The notes beneath the pieces are model-generated. The model ran no database searches. It had not been told where the DNA came from and saw only the letters and a program-made list of their open reading frames with translations. A DNA stretch of 64,000 nt, taken from the NCBI GenBank assembly GCA_002104985.1, contig MCGO01000029.1, forward strand, positions 62,001 to 126,000, in the 5' to 3' direction. Position 1 is the first letter of the stretch; every line of letters begins with the position of its first letter. This document shows positions 43,015-54,135 of this stretch, piece after piece. A program made the position numbers and the translations under genes. The stretch comes from Rhizoclosmatium globosum. Its lineage: Eukaryota > Chytridiomycota > Chytridiomycetes > Chytridiales > Chytriomycetaceae.

Positions 43015-43079
43015 AAAAATGCATCCCGAATTGCGGGTAATCCTTCCAAGATAGTGATGTCATCCTTACACAGGGAGCC

Positions 43080-43110
<31 letters not shown>

Positions 43111-43138
43111 CATAAGTGTCCACAGCATTTATGGACAC
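43015..43138 (-). ncRNA. U6: U6 spliceosomal snRNA
   Basis: Minus-strand reading: 5' hairpin GTGTCC...GGACAC, AAAATTGGAACGATACAGAGA, GATTAGCATGG with the intact AGC triad, CTCCCTGTGTAAGGATGACA, then a 3' region ending in TTTTT at 43019-43015. Both the ACAGAGA box (pairs with the 5' splice site) and the catalytic triad are intact, so this is the functional-looking copy. Transcription would be by pol III with termination at the T-run. Confidence 0.95.
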
Positions 43139-43146
43139 TAACCACT

Positions 43147-43217
43147 CTTTCAGTCTGCTTTATGAAACTGCGCCTATGAATCTGCAAGAACGATTTTGGG
43201 ATTGTTTCTCGCGCAGT
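43147..43217 (-). promoter_or_regulatory. U6 upstream control region
   Basis: Conserved with 4331-4400. TTTCATAAA lies 21-29 bases before the RNA 5' end; CTGCGC words recur further upstream (minus-strand reading). Confidence 0.55.
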
Positions 43218-43393
43218 TGTTGCGCAGTTTCGCGGTGTGTGGTTAAGGTAAACGAAATAAGCCAACATTCACAAGACAAGAATGTGTGATCCCACAAGGG
43301 TTCCTTCTGCATTTGACGCGTGATCTACACGGATTTGCACTGTAAATGACTGCCATATTTATATCTTTGCCATAATCGTTTTCTTGATCTCAA

Positions 43394-44390
43394 ATGGCTT
43401 CATCGCTTGCATCACGTCTGTCCACCCAATTTGACAAGGCTCTCAGCACAGGCCACCTTGTCTTCACGCCAAGCACAACTGTCATTATTCCAAGTGGCAA
43501 CATCAACGTGAGTGAGTCCCCTGTCCAGCGCCAACCAACACATTCTAAACTTCACCCAGTTCCAAATCCGCCTGGCCCCGTCTCTGGCAAAGAAACCCAC
43601 CGGAGGCCTCACTCAAGAAAAGAAGGAACCAAAGAAACCATTCAACCCGTTCCTCGTCCCCGAACCAGAACTCTTGGTCGACTCAACACTCCTTCCCCTC
43701 CACAACATCCTCCTCAACAAGTTCAGCGTTGTCAAAGGACATGTCATCATTACAACGAAAGCATGGGAGAGTCAATCAAGCCTATTGAATGCAAATGATT
43801 TCTCAGCGGCGTGGACGTTGTTAGAGACGGGAGAGTACCTAGGGTTTTATAATTGCGGGCCATTGTCAGGTGCGAGTGTGCCGCATAAGCATATGCAGTT
43901 TATTCCTGTTGTGAAAGGGTCTGCGGAGGAAGGCATTCCGATTGAGAGTGTGATGGAGGGATGGGCGAAAGAGAGTAAGCCGTTGGAGGCGACTGTTGTT
44001 CCTGGATTACCGTACCTGCATCGGGCATGCTTTTTCCCACGTGCTGATAAAGAGCGCGTGGATGCGAAGGATGTGGAGAGGGTTTATGTCGAGATGGTTA
44101 ATGGCGCGTTCAAGGCTGTTGGAATTGACTTTTCAGGAACTTTGAATCACGCAGTTTCAACTGGTGTGGAAGGAGAAGGGAAGGAGGAGGTGTCATATAA
44201 TGTGATTTTTACGCGTGAATGGATGGTTGTTGTTCCGAGAAGAGCCGAAACATACAAGGAATTGAGCGTGAATTCTGTAGGATTTGCAGGAATGATGCTA
44301 GCCAAGAGCGAGGCACAGCTGGAATATTTAAAGCAGTCTGGAGCGCTAGTTGACGTGATAACCGGAGTTACTTTCTCTTCTTGTCAATAG
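43394..44390 (+). CDS. Ap4A phosphorylase (ATP adenylyltransferase)
   Basis: Two exons, 43394-43507 and 43560-44390, GT-AG intron. MASSLASRLSTQFDKALSTG leads into FQIRLAPSLAKKPTGGLTQE, NPFLVPEPELLVDSTLLPLH, LLNKFSVVKGHVIITTKAWE and the HIT-like active site GPLSGASVPHKHMQFIPVVK. The His of HKH is the nucleophile. YNVIFTREWMVVVPRRAETY and the SVNSVGFAGMMLAKSEAQLE end block complete it. The enzyme splits Ap4A with phosphate to ATP and ADP, clearing dinucleotide alarmones. 314 residues is normal for APA1/APA2-type proteins. Confidence 0.93.
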
Positions 44391-44410
44391 ATTTCTTGCT
44401 TCCAAAACAA

Positions 44411-47076
44411 ATGAACAAGGGAAGCTCTGATCCACCACCGACACCAACCAAACTCGAGTACGACATCGCCTCGTGGTCCTCGCACTCAGCCGCGTACCAT
44501 CCACGCCACATACGCGTGAACCGTCCGAGCGACCAGGGAAGGTGTGTCTTCTCGTTCAACCAACCAATCCATCAAACACTAACTCCAAATCCAAATCCAA
44601 ATCAAAATCAACAGTCGCTGGTCCTCCGGCGCCAACAACCAACTTCAGTTTGTCGCACTGAAACTCAGCCGCCCCGCCGTCGTCCAAACAATCACCTTTG
44701 GAAAGTACCACAAAGTCCATGTTTGCAACTTGAAGGAGTTCAAGGTCTTTGGCGGTCTCTCCCTGGATAATATGCAGGAACTCTTGCACTCGGGACTCAG
44801 AAATGACTCGGAGCCTGAGACTTTCTCTCTCAAGTATAAACAGAACGGTGTCGTGAGTTGTCGTCTCCTGTCAAACTCAATCTGAATACTCCATTCATAC
44901 ACAAAGGTCTTCCCATGCCAATACATCAAAATCGCTCCTCATCTCGCGTGGGGACCAAACTTCAATTTTCTATTTGGTATGTAGAGTTGAGAGGCCTCCA
45001 ACAACCTGAATATGTTGACAAGATTCAATGGAACTACATCAACGTGAGTTTCGCCCATTAATTAAGAGTGTATGTAGATTTTTAAATCGTGGCTAGTATC
45101 GTGAAAACCAAGTTATTCGTCTCTGCATGAAACATTTCCGTCAACGAAATTATTTAGACGCATTTGAGGCTTTGCAAACTAGGACTAACCTGCAGCTGGA
45201 AGATCCCTTATTGACCGAGCTGCACGCGTCACTCGTAAGTGTGAATGTTGGAGCCTGCAGTATGGCTTATGGCTTTATCAAAAGGTCATCAATGGCGATT
45301 TCACGGCTGCCGAGAATATTCTCCAACAAGCGTTCAACCGAAACTTGTTCACAGAGTATGTTCATGAATCTAGTTATAAGCCCGAATGGAGACGCATCAA
45401 GAATGATGGAGGTGAAACTTTCCAATCGAAATTCAGTCAACTAAACTCAGAACGCTGTTAGACGCTGAATCACCTTGCTGCAGAGGAGGTCACCAAATGT
45501 GTGTGGATTCCGAAGGCGGCTAGTTTACATTTTTGGTGGTTGGGATGGGCAAAAGGACTTGTCGGACTTTTGGAGTTTTAATGTTGAAACGCGTCAATGG
45601 AAGTGCATTAGTATGGACACTCGAAGGTTTGTTTCTCAGAATGACTGAATGTTATCTTATGACATACCATCAGAATGAACGGACCTGGACCACGATCTTG
45701 CCATAAGATATGTTTTGATCCTGCCACGAAAAGTATCTACACGCTTGGAAGATACGTGGATCCTGATAGTCGTCCTAATGTGAATCTTGATGGTGACTTT
45801 TGGAAGTACGACACCGTCTCTTCTCGCTGGACGAAAATTAGCTCCAACACTTTGGTGAGTCGACATTTCAATCAAGTATCATAAAACTTACCCTGTCAAC
45901 TCATCAAATAGCTTGACGGTGGTCCGGAACTTATCTATGACCATCAAATGATTGTCGACTCTGACACTCAAACAATGTACATTTTCGGAGGTCGCACCAT
46001 CGGGCCTGACGCCAACCAAGTCTCTTACTCCGGACTTTATTCCTACAAAATCCCAACCAACCAATGGACCCTTCTCCGCACCGACACATCCCATCCAGAC
46101 ATCCACTCTATCCGCCTCAAATCCCGATCGGCCACTCCATGCTCTTCAACCCTTTAACCCGTGAACTCTACATCTTCGCCGGCCAACGCGAAAAGGACTA
46201 CCTCTCCGACTTTTACATATATGAAGTCGACACCGACACAGTCCACGAAGTCTCGCGCGACTACAGTAAGCAAAACGGGCCTGAAGCAGGGTTCACTCAA
46301 CGCGCTACAATCGACGCTTCTTTGGGAGAGTTTTATGTCTTGAGTGGGTTGCAGAAGGATAAGAATACGACCAGGAGTCTGTCAAGAACTCGTTTGGCGG
46401 TACAGCCTCACCCGCGCGAAATGGACGCGTGTGTATCATAATGAGAACGTTGGAGCTGAGTATTGGGCTTCGATGAAGGATGTTGAGCCGTGTCCGCGGT
46501 TCGCGCATCAGTGGGGTATGACCACGTAAGAAAGGTGCAGTACCTGTTTGGAGGAAATCCGGGTGACCCCACGAATATGAATTTGCGGTTGGATGATTTT
46601 TGGGAGCTTGTGTTGTTGAGGCCTGATGCTGCGACGGTTTTGAGACGGGCGCGGTTCAGGGTTCGGAGGTTGCAGTTTAAGGAGATGTGTTTTGCGGCTG
46701 CGGGAGATTCGGGGCGGGTTTTGGCGGCGTTGGAGTTTTTGAGGACACGGGTTGCGGAAGTTGTTGATCATGCGGATGAAGGGGAGTCGAAGGAGTTTAG
46801 AGACTTGGCACAGTATTTGTTTAGTTGGAAGAATGTGTTGCTGTGAGTGGGGAGGCGGTGTGTAGGAGGTTTGGTTGCGACTGAGACTGGAAGCGGTGGT
46901 GAAGGTTTGTGTTTTTCCATGGTTAATCATCGGAGCTAACATAAGGTCCTTTAGGTTTAAGCGCGTTCACAATGAGGTCCGAAGTGTATGACTTGTTGCT
47001 CGATTACTTCCCAACAAGTATGCGGGAGCCAAAAGGGAACTTGGTGGATCTAATCGACATGATTCCGGCTGCATAG
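44411..47076 (+). CDS. Muskelin (discoidin-CTLH-kelch protein)
   Basis: Exon 1 MNKGSSDPPPTPTKLEYDIA joins by a GT-AG intron to SRWSSGANNQLQFVALKLSR and PAVVQTITFGKYHKVHVCNL with KEFKVFGGL, the muskelin discoidin domain; FNFSIWYVELRGL ends it. A CTLH-like helical part follows (VIRLCMKHFRQRNYLDAFEA). Kelch repeats run to ECPRFAHQ-type and RKVQYLFGGNPGDPTNMNLR. A last exon (after GTGAGT at about 46843) gives LFKRVHNEVRSVYDLLLDYF and PKGNLVDLIDMIPAA. In animals muskelin is a substrate receptor of the CTLH/GID ubiquitin ligase. Four one-base losses break the kelch part: 46112, 46371, 46393 and 46517 (for example CCAGGAG for CCCAGGAG). Restoring them gives the expected muskelin sequence. Confidence 0.88.
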
Positions 47077-47315
47077 GAAAGAATACCAAAGATGTGGAAT
47101 TTGATGAGTTTTTTGTTTCTTATTTATGTCGAAATGGTTTGACGAAGTTGGAAGCTGTAATGAAGTGTTTATGAAAACTTACACCTCCATCGTTTTGTTC
47201 ATCGTTCTTTACAGTCATCGGTTGAGGGAGGTTCAGAGATACTTTGCTGCAGTTTCTGATAATTTAACATCGCTACAACAACTTTATAAACACGAACCCA
47301 GGAAAAAAAAAAAAA

Positions 47316-48674
47316 TCACCGCGTTCCCCATATCCGCCCTGGCAAAGGCTTCCTTCCCACATCCTTCTCCAACGGCGGTGTCAAAATATCAATATTTGCG
47401 CCTTGATCCACTTTCAAATCAACCATCGGTGGCGGCGACGGGAACACTTCTGGAGAATTCGAATTTTCCGGAGTCGGAAAATACTGCATTTCCTGGTCCC
47501 CTGTCTTGGATCCGTCTTTCATTCGGTATGCTCCTACCACGACAATGAGGACTAAGGCAACGACTCCTCCTGCGACACCGCCAGCGATTACGCCTGTGTT
47601 TGATGGGGAATCTGATTGTGGTGTTGGAGGTCCTGGTGGATGTGGGTTCGGGCCGCTACCGGCTGTTGGCGCTGGCATTCCCGTGTTCATTGCTTTGTTA
47701 TCTGTACCAGTTGGAACGGAGTTTCCCTCGCCCGTATTTTGAGCGACTATGGGTGTGATTGACGTCACCGGCGGTGGACCAACGCCGCCGGGTGAAGGTG
47801 GGGTGGAAGAAGATGTAGGTGGGGGGTTGGCTCCTGGAACTCCTGCTGTTGGAGCACAGCTGTTTGCATTCACAACGCTGTAATCTTGGGAGTTGGTGAA
47901 GCAGTTTCCGTTTAGTGATTTGGGATATCCTCCCCATAGACCACTTTGTGTTAAACTTGATGGAAATTGTGGGATGAGACCGGTAAGTGTGTTTGAGCTG
48001 ACGTCCAAGAATTGCAAGCTGCCCAGAGTAATAATACTTGTTGGAATGGATCCAGATAGGCGATTCTTTGAAAGTTGACTGATTTGGAAGTTGAAAAATT
48101 GGTGGCTGTGTTGAATGATGTCTCACATGTACGTCAGTGTTGATGGAAGGTACGGTAAGGATCCAGTCAATTGGTTAGATCCCAGATCTCTGCAATTATA
48201 TTAGATGGCTTGATTTCGAAGAAAGCACTCACAAATACTGAAGTGATGGAGGAAGAGATGGTATGCTCCCAACGTGGCCATTTCCAGTAAGCGACAGATA
48301 CGTGAGCTTAGTAAAGAGAATGAAGTTTGGAATCGGTCCCACTTGTGCTCCCGAACTGAGGCTTCTGCAAAACGATGATGTGTGGTGAGTGACTGTTTGA
48401 TCGTTCTGGAAGACATCGTTTACATTTGTGAAACAAGCCCGTCGATACAAGTGATCCCACGACTGGTACAACATGCGCTAGGTGACGATGGATACGATGA
48501 CCAGGTATCGTGGATGACCTGGCACTCATTGATGAGGGGAGTAGACGGACCAGTTGTCGCTGTAGCTGTCGCTGTATTTGAATCGCTTCCTTGTCGCTTT
48601 TCTAGATCATTATCTGCCGTAGCAGTGTGGATTACACAAGCAAGCGCAGCGAACAAGATGAGAGTTTGTTTCAT
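47316..48674 (-). CDS. LRR receptor-like membrane protein, family member B
   Basis: Signal peptide MKQTLILFAALACVIHTATA, a dibasic EKRQ, then an LRR-cap Cys block (ECQVIHDTWSSYPSSPSACC). LRR units are spread over small exons (FILFTKLTYLSLTGNGHVGS; MQFLDVSSNTLTGLIPQFPS), ending in GNCFTNSQDYSVVNANSCAP. A Pro/Thr-rich stalk precedes the membrane helix VIAGGVAGGVVALVLIVVVG, and the tail ends VGRKPLPGRIWGTR. A 12-base T-run (minus strand) lies just past the stop. Same layout as member A; member C follows in tandem on the same strand. Confidence 0.85.
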
Positions 48675-48749
48675 GAGACACTTTTTCAACATTTCCCAAA
48701 CCAATCAAAATACATAAATGTCAATGCAGAACTATTTACAAAAAACAAA

Positions 48750-50182
48750 TCACCGTGTCCCCCATATCCGACCCGGCAACGGTTTCCGTGCTCCCTCCGT
48801 CTCCCACGGCAAACTCTGTGCAATCACCGGAACATCTGAATCCGGTGTCAAATCAATCATCGGCGGCATCGCATATGCATGAGGTGACATTGACTTGTCA
48901 TTCTCAGGTGTTGGCAATTGCTCGAATTCCGGCTCATTCAGTGTGTTAGATTCCTTTTGTTTTGTTTGGTGAATGCCAATAACGACGATTAAGACCAAAG
49001 CCACGATTCCCCCTGCAACACCTCCAACAATTACGGTAGTGTTTGTCGGTGCGGGTTCGGGTATGGGCGGAGTTGGTGGGCCCGGGGGACGAGGCTTTGT
49101 GCTTGTTGTTGGAATAACAGCTGTATCTGTCGCGAGACTTATTGACGCAGTTGATGTAATTGGTGGTATGAGAATATCAATTGATGTTGTGGGAAGTGGT
49201 AAAATAACGGAATCGATAGCTGTGGTAACCGGTAGAATGACGACTGTAAAAGTCCGAGTCACAGAAAGTGTACCCGGATTGTTACTTCCAGGTGTATTGA
49301 CTGGAATACTGCAGTGATTCGTCTCATTGGAATTCTAAACGCCATATACATCGGCATTTAGGAAACAGTTTCCGTTAAAGCTGGCGGCGTATCCACCCCA
49401 TTGAGGGTTGGATGTAACAGTCATGGGTAAGTTGGGAATACGACCAGAAAGCTTGTTGTCATGGACGTCAATGAATTGAAGGTTTATAAGTGGGGGAATC
49501 ATGTCAAGTAATCCAATTAGCTTGTTCGCACTTAATTGGCTGGAAAAAAAGATGTGTCAATGCATTTTATATCGATATTGGAGACGTACATGAATGTGAG
49601 TGTAGTTGGAAGTCGTGGGATGTATCCCACTAACTCGTTGGATCCAAGATCACTAGTATACTTGTTAAGCTACTTCATGAAAGCAAACATCTTTGACGTA
49701 CAGATACTGTAGATAGGGAGGTAGCGTAGGAATAGTTCCAACAAGACTGTTTTGGTTCAACGAGATATAAGTGAGCCATCTGAGAGCTGCAAGGCCGAAA
49801 GGCAGTTGTCCTGATTTATAACCTTTTCCGAATTCTCTGTCACATTAAATAAGTATCATAGCAGAACGGCGTTTGGCAGAACGTACATTCGGGTTACATG
49901 ACCGTTGACACAGATTATACTTGGTTCTATACAACAATCGGTTCCTGAAGAAGGATAGTTTGGCCATCCATAGTGAATGATCTCGCATTCAGTGGCTTGT
50001 GGTGTTGGTGTTGGCATCGGTGTAGGCAACCACACCCAAGTTGGCGTTGGCGTAGGTGTTGACAGCGAACTTGTTGGAACAATTGAGCTTGTTGAATCGG
50101 TGTCATCTCGTTGAGTCGATGCAATGTAGACGGACTTGACGGCGGCGAAATAAGACATGAGGATAAGAAGTCTTGGTTTCAT
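48750..50182 (-). CDS. LRR receptor-like membrane protein, family member C
   Basis: Begins MKPRLLILMSYFAAVKSVYI, followed by a Thr/Pro-rich spacer and the Cys block ECEIIHYGWPNYPSSGTDCC. LRR exons lie between about 49860 and 49330 with short introns; one is recognisable as LTYISLNQNSLVGTIPTLPP-like. A Thr/Ile-rich stalk and Pro run follow, then the helix VIVGGVAGGIVALVLIVVIG and a tail ending ARKPLPGRIWGTR. The tail differs from A, B and D just before the end (SLPWETEG instead of TPPxEK). Upstream, 50183-50494 holds no feature I can name. Confidence 0.82.
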
Positions 50183-50494
50183 GATCCACTTATGGTTTTT
50201 GATTGAATGAAAGACACAAATTATTGACAACGATATTTATCCATGTTGTTATTATGGCATTCAGTGCGAGAGGCTTGAAGTGACTGATTTTAACGTTGGA
50301 AATTTACAATGAGTCTTTGCAAAGTCGCACTATCGTAGAAGACATGAATAATACTAAATCTGAGTTCTGCCATATACCTGACATGCCGCATAGAATCTTT
50401 TGCATTAGGAGATCGCTCCAGGTTGGCATTCTCATTTCACCTCCGTAACGGTCGAAGTGCGTAAATTAAAAACAACTGAAAGAAAATTGATTTA

Positions 50495-51824
50495 TTATAA
50501 GATAATAGAGTATTTAACCTCCTTGGGAACAATATTTATGTTGACGCGACCATCAAATGAGACTGATGCGAATATCCACGGATCAGCACTGCTCCAAGCT
50601 ACAGAATACACACTGTCTTCGAATTCCCGGTAAGTTGCAATGAGTTCGTCTGTTGTTTTACTGTATATCTATAAGTTAGCGCGTTGAAGCCAGGCCGAGT
50701 GTGTTGTAGCCAGACAGTATTCGCTATTGGGCTCGCTACGCATACTAGATGCGACCAAATATACTTACATATTATCATTTACATTGGATACACCATCCAA
50801 CCCTTCCTCATCCGAATCCATAGACCGAATCAACCCAAAGGGCGTACTCGACACAGACACAACATTATGCAGATTCACCAAACAATCCGAACTACTACTC
50901 AAAAGCAACTGATCATGAAACTTGTTGTACGCAACAGACCAAACCCAATGCGTATGGTTATTCAAGTCCTTCAACGGTTTCGTCACATTCCTAGAATCCC
51001 AGATACGCACGCGTCCGTCGTTCCCGCCCGTCGCTAAGTAATACGGCTTGTTGGGGTTATAATCAATGTCCCTGATACATTGGTCATGCGCGTAGGGGAT
51101 AGAAAAAGTGGACGTTGTAGGCGGCGCACGTAAATCAAGACCGAAAAGCGAGTGTCCAGCCGCGAAAGCAAATTCATCTGTGTTATGAGGGTTCCACTTC
51201 CCACAGTCGATAGATTCCGTGAGTACATCTGAGGATGCAGTTGAAGGGATTGAATACGTAGATTGGAGTGTTGCTTTTGAAAGAGCCCTGTCGATTGCAA
51301 AGACCCCGACAGCGTTTGTGCCAGTTGCAATGACACGCGACTTGTCACCTGTCGGGTCCCAGAACACGTTGCTGATGTTTTTGAGGGAGTTTGAAGATTC
51401 GATGCGCAGGAGGAGAGAGAGGGATCCCGCGGCGTTTGCCAGTTTCTCGCCCTTGTCGTCGATTGTTGAAAGGGCCGAGAGAAGAAAGAGGGACGCTGAG
51501 GGCGTTGCACCGATCTTTGCCTCTGTTGAAACAGTGAATACAAAGTCAGCCTTGTCGATCGCCGGTGCGATTGATCTGATTTGGGACGGGTGCGCGAACG
51601 ACTGCGACGACACTTCGTTCGTGTCTTCGTCGAAATCGAGAAGGCGAAGCTGTTTTGTTTTTGGTGGTGTTGTTGTGGCGTCCACTCAAACACATCACAC
51701 GCACCTCGTTCTCGGCTCCAGATCCGTTAAATACACTGCTCGTACCCGCAAAGAAGCGCGGTCGGTCGGGTTCGGCTAGCTGGGCTACGATGCAGCGCGA
51801 TTGGTGCGGCAGTGTGAATGACAT
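50495..51824 (-). CDS. EIPR1: WD40 protein, EARP-interacting protein 1 (EIPR1/TSSC1)
   Basis: Exon 1 [20 protein letters not shown] is followed after an intron by [22 protein letters not shown]40 repeats follow: [40 protein letters not shown] with [10 protein letters not shown], and [20 protein letters not shown]. The last exon ends [20 protein letters not shown], then [29 protein letters not shown] and the [15 protein letters not shown] end are typical of EIPR1, which works with the EARP/GARP tethering complexes in endosomal recycling. About 360 residues is family length. Confidence 0.9.
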
Positions 51825-51847
51825 TGTCTTTGGGAGAGAAAGAACAG

Positions 51848-52042
51848 CTAATAAATCTGCAGATAATTCTGATAGAGATCCATCATCCGCGACATTTTCA
51901 AAACTAGTGAATACATTTCAGCACAACGTTCATTGTCGTGACTCTCGCAATTCGGAAGGAACGGGCCGTATTCAGTTCTCCTCGACAGCAAGCGAAGTGA
52001 TTTGAGCGCAGATTGGGAATGTTGTTTGATGAATTTGTCCAT
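51848..52042 (-). CDS. Possible small protein
   Basis: A 64-codon frame (MDKFIKQHSQSALKSLRLLS, then RRTEYGPFLPNCESHDNERC) with a helical look and two Cys. It lies in a gene-free stretch of 320 bases upstream of EIPR1. No family recognised; it may be the coding part of a small gene or chance. Confidence 0.3.
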   Translation of the reverse strand: MDKFIKQHSQSALKSLRLLSRRTEYGPFLPNCESHDNERCAEMYSLVLKMSRMMDLYQNYLQIY

Positions 52043-52144
52043 AGCGTTCAGAAAATCAGGTCACAAGAACGTTTTCGTTGTTTATGTGGGAGAGCATGTT
52101 TGACAGAAGAGAGACAACGTTTTTATTTATGAACTACCACCAAA

Positions 52145-53044
52145 TTACAACTTGGACGCGTTCTTCTTGGATGCGTTGTAATCAGCACGCTTCTTTTGAA
52201 CATCGGCTTGCATTCCAGCCGCGTCCAAACTGGACACAATAGCCATAGGACTCGCCAACCACTCTCCACCATCCACAACCTCGATAGCACCAGTAACAAG
52301 ACTCGCAGCGTCACTAAACAAGTACAGAGTAGTGAATTCAATGTCACGAACAGTACCCATCCGTCTGAGTGGGATGGCACTGAGAATCAAGTCTCTCGCG
52401 CCACTTGGCATCAACTTTGTCATTCCAGTTGTATCATCAATAGGACCTGGAGCAATAGCATTCACTCTGATTCCATACTGGCCCCACTCCAGAGCAAGCA
52501 CTCTAGTAAGAGCATCGACTCCAGCCTTTGCCGCACACGCATGGGCCATCAGCAGCGTGCCCTTGTACTGCAGCGTTGCGGTGATATTAATAATAGCGCC
52601 CTTTGACAGCTTCAGCAACGGCAGTGCGGCCTTGCACGTGTTGAAAGTGCCGACCAAGTCAATGTCGACGACGGTCTTGAACGCGTTCGGCGACAGGTCT
52701 TCAGCCGCGCACAGAAAGTTTCCCGCCGCGCCGCAAACAACAAAGTCGAGGCGTCCGAACTTGGCCGCGGTGGCTGAAACGGCCGCGTTGATCGCCTCGA
52801 ACGAGCGCACGTCCGCGGCGATGCAAAGCACTTTGTTGGTTGTCGACGTGGCGGCTTCGATGGTGGCTTTGGCGGACTCGAGTTTGGACTGCGTGCGCCC
52901 GACGATCGCGACTGAGGCTCCGTGGCGAACAAGGGCTGTTGCGATGCCGAGACAGATGCCACTGCCGCCGCCGGTTACGAGCGCGACTTTGCCTGCGTAC
53001 AGTGTGGGTGGAAACACTGAGAGTGTGCTTTTGTTGGATGCCAT
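52145..53044 (-). CDS. SPS19: Peroxisomal 2,4-dienoyl-CoA reductase (SDR)
   Basis: Single exon of 299 codons. LYAGKVALVTGGGSGICLGI is the Rossmann NADPH site; CGAAGNFLCAAEDLSPNAFK and TVVDIDLVGTFNTCKAALPL follow. IINITATLQYKGTLLMAHAC and AAKAGVDALTRVLALEWGQY match DECR-type SDRs, which use a Lys (AAKAG) and lack the usual Tyr-x3-Lys. APGPIDDTTGMTKLMP and VVDGGEWL close the fold. The last three residues are SKL, a PTS1 signal. The enzyme removes double bonds at even positions during beta-oxidation of unsaturated fatty acids in peroxisomes. PEX14 is encoded at 35 kb. Confidence 0.93.
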   Translation of the reverse strand: MASNKSTLSVFPPTLYAGKVALVTGGGSGICLGIATALVRHGASVAIVGRTQSKLESAKATIEAATSTTNKVLCIAADVRSFEAINAAVSATAAKFGRLDFVVCGAAGNFLCAAEDLSPNAFKTVVDIDLVGTFNTCKAALPLLKLSKGAIINITATLQYKGTLLMAHACAAKAGVDALTRVLALEWGQYGIRVNAIAPGPIDDTTGMTKLMPSGARDLILSAIPLRRMGTVRDIEFTTLYLFSDAASLVTGAIEVVDGGEWLASPMAIVSSLDAAGMQADVQKKRADYNASKKNASKL

Positions 53045-53262
53045 GTGTTTAGAGAAGAAGTTTTTTTGTTTGTTTGGTGGCAGGTGGCTTCTGTCTTACT
53101 CATGGAACGTGGTTAACCCAAGCCGCTCTGTTTTTCTAATTACACATGGACTTGCTTTATTAATGCTGCTGTAAAGTTTTTCGTTCAATTTTTAGGCAAC
53201 TCCTGTCTTACACTCGAACTCATGGATTGTTGACGCATCCGTTGGTATTCCACAGCAAATGG

Positions 53263-53843
53263 AGGAGGGGTGACAATCCTAATAAATGGTGCGTACAGTG
53301 GTCCGGTCTGCCTGGCAATACCGTTTTGGTACGTGCACCTGATTTTCTTTTCCGCCCCTCAGGTGTGTCAGAAAACATTGCAGGTACGTGCAGGGTTTTT
53401 CCGGCCTGCCTGGTTCGAAATGAGGTTTGCTTGCACCATATATCCGTTCTGCCTGCCAAGACAGAAAGATTGGGTGTACCCCAAAATAAATATGCCTGCC
53501 TGCCTCTGATGCGAGTTAATTGGAGTGCACGTTGTTTGATGATTGGTTTTCTTCCAACTACTCACTTCAAAGGCACTGCGACACGCATATCATTGTTAAT
53601 TTCTTTGCTCTTCCTTTAAGAAGTAGTTACCTACCGCCAAATTTACTATTTACATATGTAACAGAGGTGCAAACCTGGCCACCTATATATTAAATGGCCT
53701 TACTTTTGGTGCAGGTCTCGGCCGCCTGCCTGAACAAAAAGGGAAGAAAAGGTGCACCATAACTATGGATGCCTGGCTGCCTGTGAAAAATGAGTCAAAG
53801 GGTGCACGGTCGTCAAGGTTTTATTGGGGTTGTCATCCCTCCT
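53263..53843. mobile_element. Non-autonomous DNA transposon (MITE), 581 bp
   Basis: Terminal inverted repeats of about 24 bp: AGGAGGGGTGACAATCC at the left and the complement of AGGAGGGATGACAACCC at the right (21 of 24 positions match). Both ends are flanked by the same 8 bases, GCAAATGG, at 53255-53262 and 53844-53851. There is no coding capacity. Inside are many GCCTGCC/GCCTGGC and GGTGCA words that could be transposase-binding subterminal repeats. An 8-bp duplication fits hAT and a few other superfamilies; the family cannot be set from the ends alone. Confidence 0.8.
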
Positions 53844-54135
53844 GCAAATGGAGTCATTGTCATGTAAGATGGAATTATATTCCATGGATTGTGTAACTCA
53901 AACCTAGACAACTGAAGCACCAATTGTCGCTTCAGCATTTCCATCTTCCAAAGATCTCGCAGAGGGATTATGACTCGTTTGAATCAGAATAATTCATTGA
54001 GTGCTCTCCACTTCCAATCTACACCGTTTGAGTGCTTTTGAGTACCGCAAGTTGATTAAAACGCTGGTTTCATTCAAAATTGAGACATTCCCATCAAAAA
54101 CAACAAACTTTCGACCACGAAATCCACTATCAGAA

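Noticed and set aside
47308..47319. A-run as a retroposed poly(A) tail
   Set aside because: It is an isolated run of A directly past the LRR-B stop on the other strand, with no target duplication or processed copy next to it.
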